Source: Chlorobiota bacterium
GTDB taxonomy: Bacteria > Bacteroidota > Ignavibacteria > OLB7
Direction: 5' to 3'
Assembly (NCBI GenBank): GCA_016700335.1
Contig: CP065014.1
Location: 2,827,001 to 2,891,000 of the forward strand
DNA length: 64,000 bases
The notes under the pieces are model-generated. The model saw only the letters and a list, made by a program, of their open reading frames with translations, made no database searches and was not told the origin of the DNA. Position 1 is the first letter of the stretch; the number at the start of each line of letters is the position of its first letter. Positions 61,270 to 64,000 of the stretch are shown one piece after another. Both the position numbers and the translations under genes were made by a program.

Positions 61270-64000
61270 ATGAAAAAGTTCTTGATTATTATTTTATTTA
61301 TTGCTAATTATCATTTTATAATTGCTTGGCAACAGAGAGTGACTTATAAAATGGATATTACATTAGATGCACTTGAACATCAGTACAAAGGTACTCAAAA
61401 ACTAACTTATACAAATAATTCCTCTGATACTTTAAACAAAGTATTTTATCATCTTTATTACAATGCTTTTCAAAAAGGAAGTATGATGAGTATTTATAAT
61501 AAAGAACATTTATTAGAAGATAACAATAAATCTATTTCAGACTTTGAGAATATACCTAAAGACGAAGCAGGATTAGTATCAGTTGATTCACTCAAGCAAA
61601 ACGGTAAATTAATTTCATTCACAATTGTAGGAACTATTTTAGAAGCTAAGCTAAATACTCCTTTATTACCAGGAGATTCAACATTTCTTGAGATGGAATG
61701 GATAACTATAATTCCAAAATTTAAACGAAGAGCAGGATGGATGAATAGCGAAGGTGTTGAATTTTCAATGGCTCAGTGGTACCCAAAACTCGCTGAATAT
61801 GATTATAGTGGTTGGCATAATGAAGAGTACATTAGAGGTGAGTTTTATGGAGTATGGGGAGATTTTGATGTAACAATTAAATTACCTTCAGATTTTATTG
61901 TTGGTTCAACTGGTGCAATTCAAAATCCAGAAGAAGTTAAATGTGGTTATGAGTTTAGCAATAAAGATACGATTTTAATTCCTAAAGATAAAGGTAAGGG
62001 TTTTAAAACTTGGCATTTTAAGGCAGAGAATGTTCATGATTTTGCTTGGGTAGCAGATAGAGAATATATTCATCAAATATCTCATTTAAACAATGTTGTA
62101 ATTCATTTACTCTATAAAAAAAATGCAAGAGATTTTTGGTTTAAAGTATCTGATTGGACAAAAAAGATTTTGAGTTTTTACAATAATCTTTTAGGAAAGT
62201 ATGAATACAATCAAATAACAATTTCCATGGCAGGGGATAGGGGTATGGAGTATCCTCAATTAGTTATGATTACTGGATTTCGGCCTGAAAAATCATTAGC
62301 AGGTGTTTTGGCTCATGAAATTGGTCATCAATGGTTTTACGGTATGGTTGGAAACAATGAAACTCAGGAAGCATGGTTAGATGAGGGGTTTACAAATTTT
62401 ATTTCTACTGAGGTAAAAAGTAAATCTTTAATGTTAACTGATACAACAAACCCATATACTGGATTTGATAAAATTGTTTACAATTGGGATAATGAACCGT
62501 GGAGAGATTTACAAGGATATTATAATTTGTCTGAGTTTGGATTTGATGAGCCATTGAGCACATATCATGATAAATTTAAAAATAATTCCAATTCTGAAAT
62601 TGTATATTCAAAGGGTGAAACTGTACTCCGTCAGTTAAGATATTTTTTAGGAGATAATGTTTTTTGGACTGGAATGAAATTATATGTTACGAGTTGGAAA
62701 TTTCATCATCCAACTTTAAGAGATTTTGAACTATGCATGGAAAATGCAAGTGGTGTAAAATTAGATGATTTTTTTAATAATTGGATTGGTACAACTAAAA
62801 AATGTGATTATTCTTTAAATAATTTACAATCAAATAAAACTATTGGAGGGTTTCTAACATCAATTGAAATCTCAAAAAATGGAGAAATTAGTATGCCATT
62901 AGATATACTTTTAACTTATAGTGATGGCTCAACTTCATCAGCATTAGTACCATTAGAGAATTATTATAAAGATAATATTTATTTTAGATTACCACCTTGG
63001 AGGAGTGTTTCAAAAGAATATCAAACTAAATTTATAACACCTAAAGAAGTTGTAAAAGCTGAAATTGATCATTCATTAATGTTAGCTGATTTAGACAGAA
63101 CTAACAATGTTGCAACAACCGATTTAATTTCAAATTTATTACCAAATGTTCAAACAGCTATCTATAAAAGATGGGATTTGAAAAGACCACTTTCATCTTA
63201 CTCTATAAGATTTAGACCTTCATTATGGTATTCAGATTTTGATGGTGTTCAAATAGGCTTTATTGCAGATGGGGGTTATGTGTTCAATAAATACAACTCG
63301 AAAATTGGATTGTATTACAATTTCAAATCAAATAGAATTGATTATGATTTGCAATACTCAACAAGAGTAAATGAATTAGGACGTGATGCTAAATTGAACT
63401 TAGGATTGACGAATTATTTTGGCAATCAAATTTGGGATATTGGTTTTGATAAAATTATTAGAGAAGAATTAAATTCAAAATCTATAAACACAATTGGTAT
63501 TAAAGCAACTCGAAATTATAATTTAATTTTAGAAAATGATAATGTAAATTATATAACTCTGTATCATAAATTTTCAAATTCTTCTAATAAATTAAGTATA
63601 AAAACAACATCAAAGTTCTTCTCTAGTTTTTTGAGTCAGAATTCATTTTTACAATGGACAATTGATGTAAAGTTAAATTTTTTAATTAATAAGTTTCAAC
63701 TTGAAGGTAATTTCTTTACTGGGGTTTCCACAGGTGATTTACCAAATCTTTTTAAATTTAATTTAGCTGGTTCAAGAGAATTAGAGATTCAAGATAATGT
63801 AGTTCATAACTTAGTAAAAAACATAAATCCAAAATTTATGCAATCAATTGGATTAATTCTTCCACAACAAGGTTTTATGCCTTCTTTGGGTAGTGATTCT
63901 ACTGGTAACAATTTCGCCGATAATATAATTGGCTGTAAAATTACTTTGAATGATTTGCTTAAGAGCAATGCAATTACTAAAATAAAATGGTTTGATTTTG
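61270..64000 (+). CDS. M1 family aminopeptidase-like protein (3' end outside window)
   Basis: At least 910 residues; the frame runs off the window. Signal peptide (MKKFLIIILFIANYHFIIA), then an N-terminal beta domain. The gluzincin catalytic domain has HEIGH (H349, E350, H353) and the third zinc ligand E372 in WLDEGF, 18 residues later. RGMEYPQ (~330) stands for the GAMEN-type substrate-binding motif. Beyond ~620 the sequence turns into amphipathic strands (for example GVQIGFIADGGYVFN, KIGLYYNFKSN) that look like an outer-membrane barrel or beta-rich domain. It is therefore a secreted, perhaps surface-bound, metallopeptidase. Confidence 0.85.
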   Translation, partial: MKKFLIIILFIANYHFIIAWQQRVTYKMDITLDALEHQYKGTQKLTYTNNSSDTLNKVFYHLYYNAFQKGSMMSIYNKEHLLEDNNKSISDFENIPKDEAGLVSVDSLKQNGKLISFTIVGTILEAKLNTPLLPGDSTFLEMEWITIIPKFKRRAGWMNSEGVEFSMAQWYPKLAEYDYSGWHNEEYIRGEFYGVWGDFDVTIKLPSDFIVGSTGAIQNPEEVKCGYEFSNKDTILIPKDKGKGFKTWHFKAENVHDFAWVADREYIHQISHLNNVVIHLLYKKNARDFWFKVSDWTKKILSFYNNLLGKYEYNQITISMAGDRGMEYPQLVMITGFRPEKSLAGVLAHEIGHQWFYGMVGNNETQEAWLDEGFTNFISTEVKSKSLMLTDTTNPYTGFDKIVYNWDNEPWRDLQGYYNLSEFGFDEPLSTYHDKFKNNSNSEIVYSKGETVLRQLRYFLGDNVFWTGMKLYVTSWKFHHPTLRDFELCMENASGVKLDDFFNNWIGTTKKCDYSLNNLQSNKTIGGFLTSIEISKNGEISMPLDILLTYSDGSTSSALVPLENYYKDNIYFRLPPWRSVSKEYQTKFITPKEVVKAEIDHSLMLADLDRTNNVATTDLISNLLPNVQTAIYKRWDLKRPLSSYSIRFRPSLWYSDFDGVQIGFIADGGYVFNKYNSKIGLYYNFKSNRIDYDLQYSTRVNELGRDAKLNLGLTNYFGNQIWDIGFDKIIREELNSKSINTIGIKATRNYNLILENDNVNYITLYHKFSNSSNKLSIKTTSKFFSSFLSQNSFLQWTIDVKLNFLINKFQLEGNFFTGVSTGDLPNLFKFNLAGSRELEIQDNVVHNLVKNINPKFMQSIGLILPQQGFMPSLGSDSTGNNFADNIIGCKITLNDLLKSNAITKIKWFDF

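Noticed and set aside
1..64000. CRISPR arrays, prophage, integrons, secretion or defence islands
   Set aside because: No regularly spaced repeats, phage structural genes, attachment sites next to an integrase, or restriction/toxin modules were seen; XerD has housekeeping features.

Overview
This window is an AT-rich chromosome segment, roughly 30% G+C by eye. It comes from a Gram-negative member of the FCB group, probably the Bacteroidota/Ignavibacteriota/Kapabacteria branch. The reasons are C-terminal type IX secretion sorting domains, PD40-OmpA and delta-60 proteins, DUF1573, DUF2339, very few Shine-Dalgarno sites, and several TAnnTTTG (-7 type) promoter boxes. The genetic code is standard, with TGA used as stop. 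I see no prophage, CRISPR array or intact insertion sequence; the only mobile trace is a broken transposase at 35894-36097.

Layout. 1-7063 (minus): envelope genes, namely a PD40 protein with two OmpA domains, a secreted DUF1573 protein, a TPR protein, a PstS-like lipoprotein and a small membrane protein. 7261-14506: a secreted GH20-like glycosidase with an embedded binding module, XerD, a choice-of-anchor B protein with a sorting domain, and a KDPG/KHG-type aldolase. 14519-19054 (minus): a TPR-LuxR regulator, a secreted CARDB-like protein and a secreted caspase-like protein. 19292-27942: DUF2339, LOG family and SirB1-like proteins (plus), then DGK1-like kinase, PBP4, GmhA and an ABC-2 permease (minus). 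28176-35844 (plus): an outer-membrane barrel, tRNA-Leu(GAG), a barrel plus double OmpA protein, a VWA-OmpA lipoprotein-like protein and a BatA/VWA protein. 36327-42590: a delta-60 protein, TsaB with a DUF1801 protein, a PQQ-dehydrogenase-like propeller, ClpS, a periplasmic rhodanese and a small barrel. 42806-48220: SecDF, a HAD phosphatase and a GT4 glycosyltransferase. 48247-55507 (minus): the rimP-nusA-infB-rbfA-truB translation/transcription cluster. 55661-61251 (minus): an H1-like lysine/alanine protein, family 4 uracil-DNA glycosylase, CoaBC, Smr, HemD and YgfZ. 61270 to the end (plus): an M1-type aminopeptidase cut by the window edge.

The strongest undescribed signal is at 41598-41894. 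A near-perfect sigma-54 promoter (TGGCACG-N4-TTGCT) sits between two strong terminators and would drive a transcript of about 175 nt with no recognised gene, preceded by a TGTGA-N7-TCACA palindrome. Second, many core genes lack an ATG start: rimP has no ATG, GTG or TTG at its N-terminus at all, rbfA, gmhA and the HAD gene start with TTG, and secD and truB with GTG. Third, the TPR gene is followed in frame, after its TGA stop, by a 32-codon lysine-rich tail.

All calls come from reading the sequence and from family knowledge; no database search was run.
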